Source of the DNA: Scilla litardierei
Lineage: Eukaryota; Streptophyta; Magnoliopsida; Asparagales; Asparagaceae
Reading direction: 5' to 3'
DNA length: 64,000 nucleotides
Assembly: GCA_030789695.1 (NCBI GenBank)
Contig: CM061139.1
Location: forward strand, 101,540,037 to 101,604,036
A model generated the notes under the pieces. It was not told the DNA's origin. It did no database searches and was given only the letters and a program-made list of their open reading frames with translations. Shown in pieces: positions 43,594 to 56,769 of the stretch (position 1 is its first letter; every line of letters begins with the position of its first letter). A program made the translations under genes and the position numbers.

Positions 43594-46500
43594 TGTAACG
43601 ACCCGCTCTCAGGGGCCATTACTTATTTGATTACATTTGCAGGTCTGCAAAATACCAGTGAAAACAATATAGCCACAATACAGAGATGTACCAATACTCA
43701 CACCAGCATACATTATTACAGTCCATAATTAAGATACAATACACAACAACACTCTATCACCAAATACATGAAAGGAAGTACTGAAAAGAAATGCAAAAAG
43801 GAAATACATAATAGCATATAATACGCACACCAACTCAAGAACTAGAAATCAGTGATCTCTGGAGCAAACTCTAGCTCCTCAAACTCAGGGGCATCTTCTT
43901 CGATCTGTTCGTCGTCTGTCGGTGCCATAGATGGACCATAGGTAAGTCACAATAATTCTAAACATAGAAAAGAAGTAGTGCACAAGTATGACTAAAGCAG
44001 GTGATAGAAAGTAACTACGTACAAGCAAACCAGAGTGAAAAGTAAAGTACTGCGCAACAACTGTGACAAGACATACATAACTGAGTAGTAAAAGTAAACA
44101 GACTGAAAGAAGACGACAAACTGTACTGTAGTAGTGCAAGCGGTGAGTAAACTAAAAACTACGTGACTCAAGTCAGAGAGTACGATATGCAACCATTGAG
44201 TTCATCTCTTGTCTGGGTGCACAGTACCCAGACGAAACTGACAGAGGTAGGAAGGAGGTATTTACCGACACATGCAGCATGTAAGGTTTTACCGACACAT
44301 GCAGCATGTAAGGTTTTACCGACACATGCATCTATGTTTACCGACACAGGCAGCAGGTAGATGAACTCTAGTCACTCTCACACTCTCAAACTATGAGTTA
44401 CCCCAAAACCCCAGTGAAGTGTCAAGTGTTATATGGGATGTTTTGCAAGATGTTCCATACAATGTATCATATGATGTTATTAGTTCCTTGTTTACAATGA
44501 TAGTTAAACCAGGACCACTGGTTGACATTCTTATTGAAAACTAGAAAGTTAGGAACTCATTTCAAAGCAGACTGTGCCAAAGCAAAGTGGATGCTAAGAA
44601 ATTTGAGGACAAAGACAAGTCCAACAATTGTGATATTGATTCCTTGCTTTGAGCATGAGGTAGTTTCGTTAGCACACAATTTACCCAAGTTGATGGTTAT
44701 GTGCTACAACCGCCAAAGTTGAAAGTTGGCAATGTAATTAGATAATTATTCTGCAGTTGATTAGTTTCCTACTAGATTAGGTCTCTAGTTTTTGGTTCGA
44801 GTCAATAGCCGTTACGAGGCTATATGTGATGTCTTAAGTTCGTACGAGTACACTTATCTAATTTTCTAAATCTAGAATTCATTGTGACTTACGGATTTCG
44901 ATGTTGCTGTGGTGAGCTGGGACTAGATCTAGAGCTTCCAAGGGTGCTAGTGCACGAGAATCGGTATCTACAAACATAAGAAATAACCGGTTAAAGAACA
45001 CAGTATTTTCTATCTATTTAACTTGGTCGTTTTGATTTCATAATCGATTGAAAGGTGCCAAAAAGCGTTCTAAAATTTTATACAGGCTAGATATGAGAAA
45101 TATAATTTTATATAATAAGGAAATATTTTTCTGAAGACTCTGGTAATTTATATAATTTTTAAAAGCTTAAAATGAATTTAAAAACAAAATTTAATTAGTT
45201 ATCGTAATAATTCAATAATTTCTTCTGGATGGAATACGTATCAGAATGTTTCAAGTAAGCTGTCAAAATGGCCGTCTCGAAGAATACTACAACATATAAT
45301 TTTTCCATATATCAGTTTACGGGAAAAGATTAAGTTTTGAATTATTAGGTGGAAACAACGTATTTAAATTCTAGGCTTAAAAATTTACTGTGAAAAATCT
45401 ACTTGTCAAATCGAGATGAAACTAGCGCATATGAGTCTGGAACGTCACGATCGATTTTCTGGGACTAGTCTTGTATTTTTTCGACCTATAATTATTTTAT
45501 CATGAATTTTTAACTAAAATCTCTTTTAATTTATCATCATATACGCATATACGTATGAATATACGGATACATATATACGTACTAGTCATAACCCGTGCCC
45601 GTAGGGCACGGTTCATTTAAGATATTTCCCCCTCAAAATATTTGTCCCACCAAGAATTAATGGACAATAATTGTTATTTAGTTCACTCAATAATTTTAGT
45701 TCACCCCAAAATTTACTTCTCCAAGGAATGCTATTATCATATGGTATTACATTAAGTTCAAAGTATCGCGTTGCTAGTTGTCGTTCTTTCACATTATGAA
45801 TATGTTAATTTAAGGAACAAATTTTTCACAACAATATTTCTATATAAACATATCAAAAAAACCAATACTATCTCTATCTCATTATAATAGCAAATGAACT
45901 GCATGCACAAAAGAAAGCCTTTCAGACATTGTTAGAAAGCCTTTCAGACATTAGCAAATAAACACATGATCCAATATGAAAGTAAACGTTTGACATGGTA
46001 TTCTATATTTTAATTGGTGCGTCAGAGACAAATGCAACTTTCTTATGATGTAAATGGATGCAATTTTTAGAACGTGCAGCTATCTACCAAGTTCTTAATT
46101 TTTTTCTTTGAATAAACCTGAACGTTACCGCTATTTTATAACTTTCTTTTGTTTGAGATATATCTTTTGGTTATACTTCTGAAATTTGGGATAAACACAT
46201 TGGTGTTGCCGTGGTTCCATACCCACAGTTTCAGAATAATAAAGAAACATGTTCAAAGAAATTACATACACCTAAGATGAGAATAATTTTGTCAACCTCA
46301 AACAATAAACATCATATATCTTTGTTAAGAGGATGAAACACATGCCAAAGATGAGTCTCTCAAAAAATTCGAACTGTAAGTTTTTTAACTACAACCTCAA
46401 ATTCCCATCATTCACATACATACACCCGCGAAGTTACATTTTCAGAATATCATTCAAAGAACTAACATACACCCAAGATGAGAGATGGCACACATGGCAA

Positions 46501-49282
46501 AGATGAGATTAAACGGAGGATAACATCCTGTAATTTGTTGGAACTTGAGTCCTGGTGTTTGACAATTTGAGAGAATAAATAGTGTTTGTTGAGATTAACC
46601 AGAGGATGAACATCCTGTAATTTAATGTAACATGAGTCCTGGTGTTTGACAATTTGAGAGAATAAACAATGTTTGTTGAGGTTGAGGTAACACACATGCT
46701 AAAGATGAGATCCTATAAATTACATTCATTGTTTTTTTGTTTCGTGAATTCCTTATCAAGAGGATGACACACATGCAATTAAGAGGATGACACATGCCAA
46801 AGATGAACAAACCTCAATCTTAAACTTAAACATAGACATTCTCAAACAATGTATAAACATACCCAAACTCAAACTTAAACATAGACATGCTTAAACGCAT
46901 ACAACCTCAAACTGGTATAACCTGAGTCTAATTCATGGCAAGATCAGATAACTATTCAAAGCATAAACAATTTAAAGAAACATGGAATAGCACACATTTT
47001 TCATGTTCTCAAAAATTCACATTACACTGAGAGGAATTATCAAGACAAATTTCATGTTTCCAGTGTCCCCAGTGTGAGTCTGTCCATGTTCTCAAAAATA
47101 GGTTTCTTGTTCTCAAAATTCAGATCGCAAAGAACAGCTTGCATTGCAAAGAAATTTTTTTAATGTGCTAATAATTCCATGTTTGCATCGCAAAGAATTT
47201 CATGTTCCGATAATTTGTTGGACCCAATGTCTACACATATACCTAGACAAATGGTTTAGTTGTTGGTCCAAATAAAAATCAAACTTACTCTTTGCAGCCC
47301 CTTAAGTGGATTTCTTCATCAACCCCTTCTTTTGCTTCTTCTTCTTCTTCTTCTTATTCTTCTTCTTGTTCTTCGCTTTTGCTGCTATCACCATCATCAA
47401 TATCCCCATCCTAAACATAAATCATGTAATGAGAGAATAGAAACTTGACCCCAATTGAACTATATGAAATGGACACTATTACATGGGCAAAACTAACTGC
47501 AATTTGATCAAAGACATGTAAGCACTGTATACCTGCGACTTCAAGGTCGAAGACCACCTGTTTTGCAGAAACATATCATGATTAAAGTTCTCTTCCTGTT
47601 ACACTGTGCTGATAATTCTCCTCCTGCATCAAACCCTCTCAAAATAATAATAAACAACCCATCAATCAAATACTGTTACATAGGAATCAAACAGAGCATG
47701 TTGCCTAAGACTACTTGAAGTTCAAATACTGTTAATAAACAACCCCTTTTGCAAGCATATTCAGTAATAAGCAGCTTAAAAAATTCATTTCTTAACAAAA
47801 TCCTCCTTCATAAGATGAGGAAAATAACCCAAAAAAACACCAGATCTGCGAGAAATCGAAAGGGGCAAAATATGGAACCGACCTTCAGAGATGGCGAGCT
47901 GGAGGCGACGACTGTGTTGCTGGCGTGTGCCTCCGGTGAGAGCTTCAACTTGGAGACGAACATTCACTGGACAAAGGCGAAGACGAACATTCGCTGGAGG
48001 ATGAGACCGCCGCAGACCCGGATGCGAGGCGTCGTCTCTAGGGCTGGCGCGGGTCGACAGCAGCGTTGGCGTCAGCGGCGTTGGCGTCTCTCCTCTTCAG
48101 CGGCGTTGGCGTCAGCGGAGTCAGCATCGACTGTTGAGAGGGTTTGATATATGAGAGACCAATGCTGAGAGGGTTTGATGCAGGGACGAAGTGAAGAGAG
48201 GGGGGGGGGAAGGGAGAGAGAGAGAGCGGATGGAGGCAGGGAGTCAGCTGGCTGACAATGCGTGCGGCCCGAGGTGATCTGACCACACAAAACTGTTTTC
48301 TTGTGGGGAAATGCTGATCTCTGGGTTGCTCCCGTAACGACTGTTGCTCTTCCCAAAAGATGAAAAGACTTTTGCTCTCTCCCAAGTCACGCAAAGAAGC
48401 GGATTGTTTTCCAAAATATAAAAGGGTTATTAAATTGTCTATCAATCAAATGGAACTCAAATGGGACCCACAAATTTTCAAACAAAGCTATTAAACCTTC
48501 ATCCCAACCGTTGATTCTCCAAGATTAAATCCCGGCCGTCTTTTATCTACCCCTTTGTCCTAGTCAGCTTGTCCTAGTCAGCCCTAGGATTCAAAAAACT
48601 CTGTCAAATGTAATATAGATTTATTTAAAACCCATACCTTCGTTAATAGCTGCATGGGGGTCTTGCGGAGGGCGTCGTGGGCGCAGTGGCGGAGGGCGAG
48701 CAGGCGGCGGGCTCCGTTGGCGTTCTTGGGCGACGACGGCGTCGTAGAGGCGGTAAGTACAGTGACGTCAGGCGGGCGGGGTGTGCTCTCGAGCGGTGGT
48801 GAGAGTTGAGGTCTTCGGGGGTGGGAGTGGGGGGGTTCGGCGTCGGAGGTTGGAGGGGGTGTTTGTGGCGGACGGTGGGCGACGTCGGGGGGCAGCGTCA
48901 AAGGCAGAGCAACGGAGAGGGTCGTCGGGAGGCGAAAACATAGGCGAGGCAGCGACGGGGGTGGCGGGGTGTAGCCCCGTGGGGGTGAGGGAGGGAGGTT
49001 CTGGTAGCCTCTGTGGTGGCACGGCGAGGCTTCGTCGGAGGAAGGCAGCGGAGGCGGAGGCGTCGACGGTGAGTACATCGGAGGGAGGCATCAAGAGAGA
49101 GGGTTCCAGGCTTAGAGGGGGGAGGCTTCGCCCAGGATTAGGGGTTGTCGGGGGTGCGGGAGATGGTGTAGGCGGCGGAGTAGGCAGTCGACGGCAAGCT
49201 GAGGGCGACGGCAACCCACCGGAGGGGAGGGTGAGAGAGCAGAGAGATAGATGGTGCATGCGCGGGCTTGGGGGTTTCGAAC

Positions 49283-49345
<63 letters not shown>

Positions 49346-50092
49346 CCTGTGTGATTTTTTTGAGAGGGGAGAGAGTTAGTTATATAGGGTTTAGTAAAAT
49401 GATATATTTATAACATAGTTATTATTGTAGACAAAGAAATTGAATGTGATGATTGAGATCCTAAAATTTTGGATCTTACCAGCTAGGTGAGGCTGATAAT
49501 GGGGGTAGTTGGGGTTAGAAGTAATTTAATATGGATAATTAGTAAGAGTAAAAAGTCATTAGAGGATGTAATTAGTAAAAATGAAGGAATACTACCGCGT
49601 TTTTGCATACGACTCCGAAAAATTATGAAAACATAGCCACATGTTTGTATCGTCATGAGGATCACGAATAGGAAGTCCATTTCAGGGTTTGAGCTACGGA
49701 GATACGAGTTTAGGCCAAAACTTTTAGGATGCAGGTTTGCGGGTTCTAAGTCGATTTGATTTCAAATAATAATGAAAATAAAATGGGGAGGATTAAATGA
49801 TCATAAAATCACACTGTAGAAGTTTGAAAATGTTTTGATGATGTTTATATCAAAATTAATTCATACAGCTAAACCAACAATAATTGAATATGAGTTATTA
49901 TAAAAATTATTTAGAGGTATTTGATGATATTCGAACTTACTGAAACACACCATAAATAGTTTGATGCTTCAAACTATTTTTTTACAAAGAATTTTGAAAT
50001 CATTTTTGATATGAAACTCCTGGCCAACCATTATAAAATACTTTTAAAAATGTGAAAATACGTGAAATACTTGATGAATATAGGTCGTTACA
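43594..50092 (-). repeat. Gypsy LTR B, split by a Helitron
   Basis: Starts TGTAACGACCCGCTC and ends GGTCGTTACA, with the gypsy polypurine tract just beyond, so it is the 3' LTR of a minus-strand element. Without the inserted Helitron (45582-48619) it is 3.46 kb. 43594-45400 matches 53460-55260 and 62286-63713 closely by eye. 48650-49260 is GC-rich with a (GA)n run at 49286-49338. The ORFs there have no recognisable domain. Confidence 0.85.
45582..48619 (-). mobile_element. Non-autonomous Helitron, 3.04 kb
   Basis: On the minus strand it starts TCTATATTACATTTGACAG and ends with hairpin CCGTGCCC-TAC-GGGCACGG plus GTTATGACTAG, between host A (45581) and T (48620). Removing it restores LTR B. 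Inside: an 85-bp tandem duplication at 46502-46680, a (CTT)n tract at 47328-47372, and GC-rich sequence at 47880-48260. The latter looks on the minus strand like a captured gene leader or first exon, but no protein family is recognisable. No Rep/helicase. Confidence 0.88.
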
Positions 50093-50108
50093 TCCTACCC
50101 TCCTTAAA
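50093..50108 (-). promoter_or_regulatory. Polypurine tract of gypsy element B
   Basis: TAAGGAGGGTAGGA on the minus strand, directly before the LTR. Confidence 0.75.
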
Positions 50109-50796
50109 CTAATTCCGTCCTCGGAATTTCTCGAACTTCTTGAAACAAATAATTTATGTTATGAAGAAGCTCAAGCAAATAAATGATTGAATGATAGTAA
50201 TCTAGTGAATCAGGTTGTAAATAACATGAAATATAATGTGATATCATAGCATCAAGAAAACAAGAGATGATGTTTATGAATACTTACTATTAACATCACC
50301 GTAGCTTCCGTAACTAGCCTCGAGACCAGTACGATCCTCTGACTCGGTAAATAGGTATGGGTAGCGTTCTTGCATATCATCTTCTCGCTCCCAAGTAGAT
50401 TCTCCAGGCGAGTCGTGATGCCACATCTCTTTGACAAGGTTGATAACCTTATTCTTGAGGGTCTTCTGTCGTCGATCCAGGAGCTTGACTGGTTGCTGCT
50501 CATAAGATAGATCTGGGTGAATAGCAATCTCAGAGTAGTCCACAAAATGACTAGGATCACTCTTGTAGAGTCATAGCTGTGAGACATGAAAGACTTCATG
50601 TACTCCCTCCAAAGTAGGTGGCAAAGCAAGGCGATATGCCACTTCGCCTACTCATTCCAAAATATCAAGTAGACCAATGTATCATGGACTAAGCTTCCCT
50701 CTTCGTCCAAAATGAATCATTCCACGATTCGGAGAGATCTTCAAAAACACATGGTCGACAGGCTGGAACTCCAAATGTCTGCGCTTTGCATCTGCC
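50109..50796 (-). pseudogene. Gypsy element B: integrase C-terminus with chromodomain, truncated
   Basis: The minus-strand frame 50252-50543 reads RRQKTLKNKVINLVKEMWHH and then ESTWEREDDMQERYPYLF, a chromodomain of the chromovirus integrase C-terminus (KV.W...STWE.E..M...YP.LF). Upstream (50570-50796) the integrase C-terminal segment continues with stops. The element breaks off at 50796 where a copia LTR begins, so protease, RT and the integrase core are missing. It is collinear with 56590-57290 of the fuller copy. Confidence 0.75.
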
Positions 50797-52340
50797 TAAC
50801 ACAGAGTAAATAAAAGCAATCACAAAGAGCACATCAGATTTACACTGGTTCGGTCGTCCCAACGACCTACTCCTGCCCCAAAGTAGGTACTAGCATTAAT
50901 ATGTCAAGAGTACAACTAAAGCGCTCAGAGCACCGACTCTACGCTAACCAAGTTTGTACCGCACTCACCAAAGTGCCAAACACTATTAATCTAGTAAACG
51001 CTTTCTCTTGACTAGACCCGACTAGTCAAGACCCTCTTGTCTACAACCGACTAGACAAGACCTCAACAGAATGAATAAGTAACTACAAAGATCAACACAC
51101 CAATATATGAATATAAAATAACAAAGAGTTTAGAAAAGCTCAATTCATGTCTGTGTCATCGTCTCTGTCGTTCAGCGCTGGTCAGATCTCGTCTGATAAG
51201 ATGTAGTCGTCATGGTCGCCTCAGGATGATGCTCTGAAGTTGCAGTTATGTTGATGAACCCCCTTTGATGACTTGCGGCCTTATATGCTGAATGAGGTTG
51301 CAACTTGCGGCCTGGTAGAAGTATATCTCTTGAAGACTTGCACAATGGAGGAGGACACCCTTGAAACTTGCAGCCTATGGATGGGTTGCTCTTTGGATGT
51401 TGCGGCCTTGAGTTAAGCACCATTGGAGTTGCGCAATGGAGAGGAGGAAGGAGCACCCTTGGAGTTACGCAATGGAGAGGAGGAAGGAGCTTTAGAGAAC
51501 TTGCGGCCTTGTAGGATGTTGTGCACTTGGTATGTTGCACAATGAGAAGCTGAACTAGAAGCTTGTGCAATGTTTGCTTGAAGGAGGTTACGACAATGGA
51601 TGTTGGGCCTCTTGGGTCTTACGACAATAAGGAAGGAGCACCCTTGGAGTTGCGGCCTTGGCAATGGAGAACCCCTTTGAGATGCTTGCGGCCTTGTGAT
51701 GGAGAACCCCTAAGAGTTGCGGCCTTGGCAAGAGGAGGCTCTTAGAGATTATGCAATGATGGAGATGAGGAGACTTGGGATGTTGCTCCATGTAGAGATG
51801 ATGGAGCTTGAGGATATGTTGCGGCCTTAGATATTGAAGTTATGTGGTGGCCGCAACTTTTGTATTTGGTGCTTGGTTTTTCTTTTGTGTAGTCTCTCAT
51901 TTTTCTTTCCTTTGGATGTGGGTTTATATAGGTGAATAGGGGATCAATTAGAATCAAATAGAATCCCCAAAAACTAGAAGATTTGATGGAATCCTAGCTT
52001 GAATAGGATTTGTAGTATCATATGGAATATCTCTTCAATCACACTAGGATATGGAGTTTGAATTTGGATTACAATAGGATTTGAATTTGAATGGCTATAG
52101 GATTTGAATATGATCTCATTTAATCGCAAATTGATTTGCATGAGATTTGGTTCAATTACTTTTGATACGAATGAGATCTCTCCATATCTCTCCATATTTG
52201 ACCAAGGACAAATTGCAAATGAATTGCAATTTCTCCATCTCTTTGACTAAGTCCCCCATGGAGTGTTTATGAGCTTTCCACTCTAAAAAATATATAGCAC
52301 AAACATCAAATCGTTCACACACGTTTGTTATCATCAAACA
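50797..52340 (-). repeat. Copia-type LTR (minus orientation), about 1.54 kb
   Basis: On the minus strand it begins TGTTTGATGATAACAAACG, a start common in SIRE-type LTRs, and ends ..TTTACTCTGTGTTA at the gypsy junction. A TATA box (TATATAAA, plus-strand 51923-51930) and a short leader precede a low-complexity region (51220-51860) with about ten copies of TTGCGGCCT. I see no second copy in the window. It separates gypsy B from the copia RT fragment at 52341; no clear target duplication. Confidence 0.55.
51923..51930 (-). promoter_or_regulatory. LTR TATA box (TATATAAA)
   Basis: CACCTATATAAACCCACATCC on the minus strand, about 410 bp from the LTR start. Confidence 0.45.
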
Positions 52341-53459
52341 CGAAGTCATCGATCGTTGTATTTAACAACACTTTGTATCCGACTATCATCACAAGGAATA
52401 AAGCAATGTTAGTAGCTCAAGGGCACCGGCAAGAGGAAGGTATCGATTTCGAAGAATCCTTTGCCCCCGTAGCTAGATTAGAAGCTATTATGTTGCTTTT
52501 ATCTTTTACATCTCATAATAATTTTAAATTATTTCAAATGGAAGTTAACAGTGCATGTTTAAATGGTATAGTTAATGAAGAAGTTTATGTTTCTCAACCA
52601 TCAGGCTTTATTCATGAAAAGTTTCCTAATCATGTTTTCAAACTTAAAAAAGCGTTATATTGGTTGAGACAAGCTCCTAGAGATTGGTATGATCGACTCA
52701 AACCCTTTCTTTTGGATTTAGGATTTAAAATAGGTGAAGTTGATTCAACTCTGTTCATTATAGATTATGAAAATGACATCATTTTAATTCAAGTTTATGT
52801 AATTGGATCTACTAACTTTGATGTTTGCCAAGAATTTTCTAAGTCTATGAAGGATGAATTCAAGGTGAGCCATATGGGTGAGCTCAATTACTTCCTTAGA
52901 TTCCAAATTCGGTAAATGAAGGATGTCATCTTCATTCATCAAACCAAGTACACCTGGGAGCATATCAAGTGATTCGGGATGGAATCATTTTCAAATAAGC
53001 GGACTCCCATGAGTACGACAACCCATCTACACAAGAATAATAACATGAAAGATGTAGACATTCGTCTATGTCACGGTATGATCGGTAGCTTACTTTACTT
53101 AATTGTTAGTAGGCCTGATATTATGTTTTCCATATGTGTTTGTGCTAGATATAAAATTAGACCTAAGGAGTCACACTTGATGCGATTAAATGAATATTTC
53201 GTTACCTCAATCATACACTAGGTTAAGGATTACTTTACCCTAAGTCTAGCACATATGAGTTAATCCCATATAATGATGTTGATTTTACCGGATGCAAATC
53301 TGATAGGAAGAGTACTAGTGACATTTGACATTTTCTAGGAAATTCCATTGCTTCTTGGTTTTTCAAGAAACAGAACTCGGTATCATTGTCCATGACTGAA
53401 GCGGAATATATTACCGTGGGCCTTGCACGTGCAAAAGTCCTTTGGATAAGATACTATAA
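52341..53459 (+). pseudogene. SIRE-like copia RT and RNase H, dead
   Basis: 52325-52915 shows the copia RT: RNKAMLVAQGHRQEEGIDFE, ESFAPVARLEAI, FLNG-type block (ACLNGIVNEEVYVSQPSGF) and KLKKALYWLRQAPRDWYDRL. The active-site block that should read YVDD is YVIGSTN: the two catalytic Asp are missing, as if nine bases were deleted. 52979-53221 continues with MIGSLLYLIVSRPDIMFS, and 53270-53459 with the RNase H part (DVDFTGCKSDRKSTSD, FFKKQNSVSLSMTEAEY), carrying a stop at about 53330. It is cut at 53460 by gypsy LTR C. Confidence 0.85.
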
Positions 53460-56400
53460 TGTCCCGCTCTCAGGGGCCATTACTTATTTGATTACAATTG
53501 CAGGTCTGCAGATTACCAGTTAAATCAATATAGCTACAATACAGAGATGTACCAATACTCTAACCAGCGTACATTATTACAGTCCATATTTGAAATACAA
53601 CACATCACAACACTCTCATGCTGAGTACATAAAAGGAAATGCAGAAATGAAATACATAATAGCATACAATAGGCACACCAACTCAAGTATGTAGAAATCA
53701 GCAGTCTCTAGATCAAACTCTGGCTCTTCAAACTTAGGGGCCGCTTCTTCGATCTGTTCATTGGCTGTCGGTGCCATAAATGGAACCGTATGTAAGTCAC
53801 AGTAATTCTAAACACAGAGTGCACAAGTATGACTAAAGCATGTGATAAGAAGTAACTAGTACAAGCAAACCAGAGCGAACAGTAAAGTACTGAGCAACAA
53901 CATACAAGCAAACCAGAGCAAAAAGTAAAGTGCTGAGCAACAACTGTGACAAGGCGTAAATATCTGAGTAGTAAAGGTAAACAGAACTGAAAGAAGACGA
54001 CAAACTGTACTATACTAGTGCAAGCGGTGAGTAAACTAAAAACTACGTGACTCAAGTTGGAGAGTACGATATGCAACCATTGAGTTCCTCTCTTGCCTGG
54101 GCGTGCAGTACCCAGATGGAACTGACACGGGTTGGAGGATGTATTTTCCAACGCAGGCAGCATGTAGGGTTTTGTCGACACATGCATCTATATTTGCCGA
54201 CACAGGCAACAGGTAGATGAACTCCAGTCACTCCCACACACTCTCAAACTATGAGTTACCCCAAAACCCCCGTGAAGTGTCAATTGTTATATGTACATGT
54301 TTCATATGGGATGTTTCACAAGATGTTCCATCCGATGTGTCACATGATATTATTAGATCCTTGTTTACAATGATAGTTAAAACAGGACCACTGGTTGACT
54401 TTCTTATTGAAAACCAGAAAGTTAGGAACTCATTTCAAAGCAAATCGTGCCAAAGCAAAGTGGATGCTAAGAAATTTGAGGATAAAGACAAGTCCAACAA
54501 TTGTGATATTGATTCCATGCTTTGAGCATGTAGTAGTTTCGTTAGTATAAAATTTACCCAAGTTGATGGTTAAGTGTTACAACCACCAAAGTTGAAAGTT
54601 GGCAATGTCACATGCTTAAGTAGATAATTATTCTCTAGTTGATTAGTTTCCTATTAGAGTAGGTCTCTAGTTTTTGGTCCAAGTCAATAGCCGTTGTGAG
54701 GCTATATGTGAGGTCCTAAGTTCGTACGAGTACACTTATCTAAATTTCTAAATCTAGAATTAATTGTGACTTACTGATTTCGAGGTTGTAGTAGTGAGCT
54801 GGGACTAGAGCTAGAGCTTCCAAGGGTAATGTGCATGAGAATTGGTACATGTAAGCACAAGAAATAATCGGTTAAAGGACACACTATTTTCTATCTATTT
54901 ATCTTGATAATTTTGATTTTATAATTGATTGAAACGGTGCCGAAAAGTGTTTTAAAATTTTATACGGGCTGGATATGAGGAAAATAATTTTACCTAAGAA
55001 GGAAATAATTTTCTGAAGTCTCTGGTAATTTTTATAATTTTTAAAAGCTCAAAATGAATTTAAAAACTAAGTTTAATTAGTTATCGTAATTGTTCAATAA
55101 TTTCTTCTGAATGAAATACGTATCAGAATGTTTCAAGTGAGCAGTCAAAACGACCGGCTCGTTGAGTACTACAACATATAATTTTTCAATATATCAGTTT
55201 ATGTGAAAATATTAAGTTTATAATTGATAAGTGAAAACAACGTAATTAAATTCTAGGCTTAAAACTTTGCTGTGAAAAATCTATTCACTTGATTGAGATG
55301 ATATCAGTGCCAACGTGTCCGAAACGTCACGATTGATTTTCTGGGCCTGGTCTCATATTTTTCTGATCTGTATATAATTAATTATCAATTTTAAACCAAT
55401 AAACCAATGTAGTACTATATATATACACGTATTTATACGTGTATATATACGTTTATAAAATTTTACCTCTCTCCTTCACTCACACGAGCTGCTGACGCTG
55501 GTGGGGCCTTGGAGGGCAGCAGGGTCCCGAGCAGCGGTGGCGAGGTTGGCGACGGCAGGGGTCCATCAATGAGAGCGGCGGTGTTAGGCGGTGGTGTGTG
55601 GAGGTAGAGTGAGGGAGAGGTGGAGGGTAGAGAGATGTAGTTGGGTGTGAGGAGCTGGGGAGGACGGCGTGTGCAGGCGGCTGGCTTCAGCGACGGGAGG
55701 CGGAAGGCCACGGTGAGGGGAGACGGTGGCGACGACGTCCTAGTGGACGGCAAGCTCGAGAGGAGGGTGGCGAGCTCGACGGAGGTGATGGTGGTTCTTA
55801 CGAGGTGTGGTGGTGCCTCGGGTCATCGGGGCTGACATTGGCAATGGAGGCAGCTACGGGCGGTGGTTGCAGTGGGGAGAAGGTGGTTGTGCGCTGGTGG
55901 TGGAGCAGGCGACACTGAGGGAGGTCTGAGTCGGAGATGCGGGGAGAGGGGGCTACTGGTTGCATGGCAGAGGGCGGCGATCAGTTGGTGTCAGGGAGGA
56001 GCGGCGACACGGAGAGCTTCGTCAGAGGGAGGCGATGGAAGGTGGAGAACGGTAAGGGGCAAAGGCAGAGGAGGGCAGCGCTGATGGAGGCGGTCGACAG
56101 CGAGTCCGTCAGAGAGGGGAGCATCGTGAGAGAGGGGAGAGCATGTGTTTGAGAGAGTGAGGCAGGGGAGAGAGTTGATGGTTGGGTTTAAATAGGTTTA
56201 GGAACATAATTTTTAATTAAAATAATTAATTTGGATGACAAATGAGGGGTTGAGATCCACAATTTTTGGATCTCACCCACTCTTTCGTTGGGTTAAAGGG
56301 GGTGGTTAGGGGATTAGGGTAAAATTAAAATTAATTAGTAATAGTAAAACGTTATTAGGGGATGTAATTAGTAAAAAGAAAGGAATACTACGTCGTTTTC

Positions 56401-56589
56401 GCATACGACTTCGAAAAATTACGAAAACATAGCCACGAGTTCGTATCGTCATGAGGATCTTGAATATGAAGTCAAATTTAAGGTTTGAGTGACGAAAAAA
56501 TTAGAAAAAAAATTCATTTACTCTTTTTGAATGTATTTGATACTATCGTGAATACGGAAAGTTGTGCACGTTGAAACCAGACCGTTACA
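53460..56589 (-). repeat. 3' LTR of gypsy element C, 3.13 kb
   Basis: Begins TGTCCCGCTCTCAGGGGCC, lacking the AACGA of its relatives, and ends ACCGTTACA beside the polypurine tract. 55480-56160 is GC-rich and matches the composition of 48650-49260 in LTR B. The ORFs in it are compositional. Confidence 0.85.
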
Positions 56590-56605
56590 TCCTACCCTCC
56601 TTATA
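56590..56605 (-). promoter_or_regulatory. Polypurine tract of gypsy element C
   Basis: ATAAGGAGGGTAGGA on the minus strand, directly before the LTR. Confidence 0.75.
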
Positions 56606-56769
56606 AGAATTCCGTCCTCGGAATTTCTCGAATTTCCTGAAACAGATAATTTATGTTATGAAGAAGCTCAAGAAAATAAAATGATAGAATGAAAGTAATC
56701 TAGTAAATCAGGTTATAAATAATATGAAATATAATGTGATATCATAGCATCAAGAAAACAAGAGATGAT

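Noticed and set aside
43885..44192. Tyr/Leu/Val-rich minus-strand ORFs repeated at 53708-54187 and 62299-62563
   Set aside because: They fall in equivalent places of the three gypsy LTRs, but frames and lengths differ between copies, so they are not conserved genes.
46459..46810. Minus-strand ORFs with a repeated SLKLSNTRT segment
   Set aside because: They come from an 85-bp tandem duplication in the Helitron; short and without domain.
47749..48147. 132-residue ORF in the 3-kb Helitron
   Set aside because: Basic, Arg/Gln-rich C-terminus from GC-rich sequence and no domain. It might be antisense to a captured leader, but no gene family could be named.
48584..49413. Long ORFs on both strands (164, 163 and 210 residues)
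   Set aside because: GC-rich part of gypsy LTR B with a GA microsatellite; low-complexity Gly/Arg/Glu or Pro/Ser proteins, no homology recognised.
55463..56152. ORFs in the GC-rich part of gypsy LTR C
   Set aside because: Same compositional block as in LTR B; the frames are not conserved between the two LTRs.
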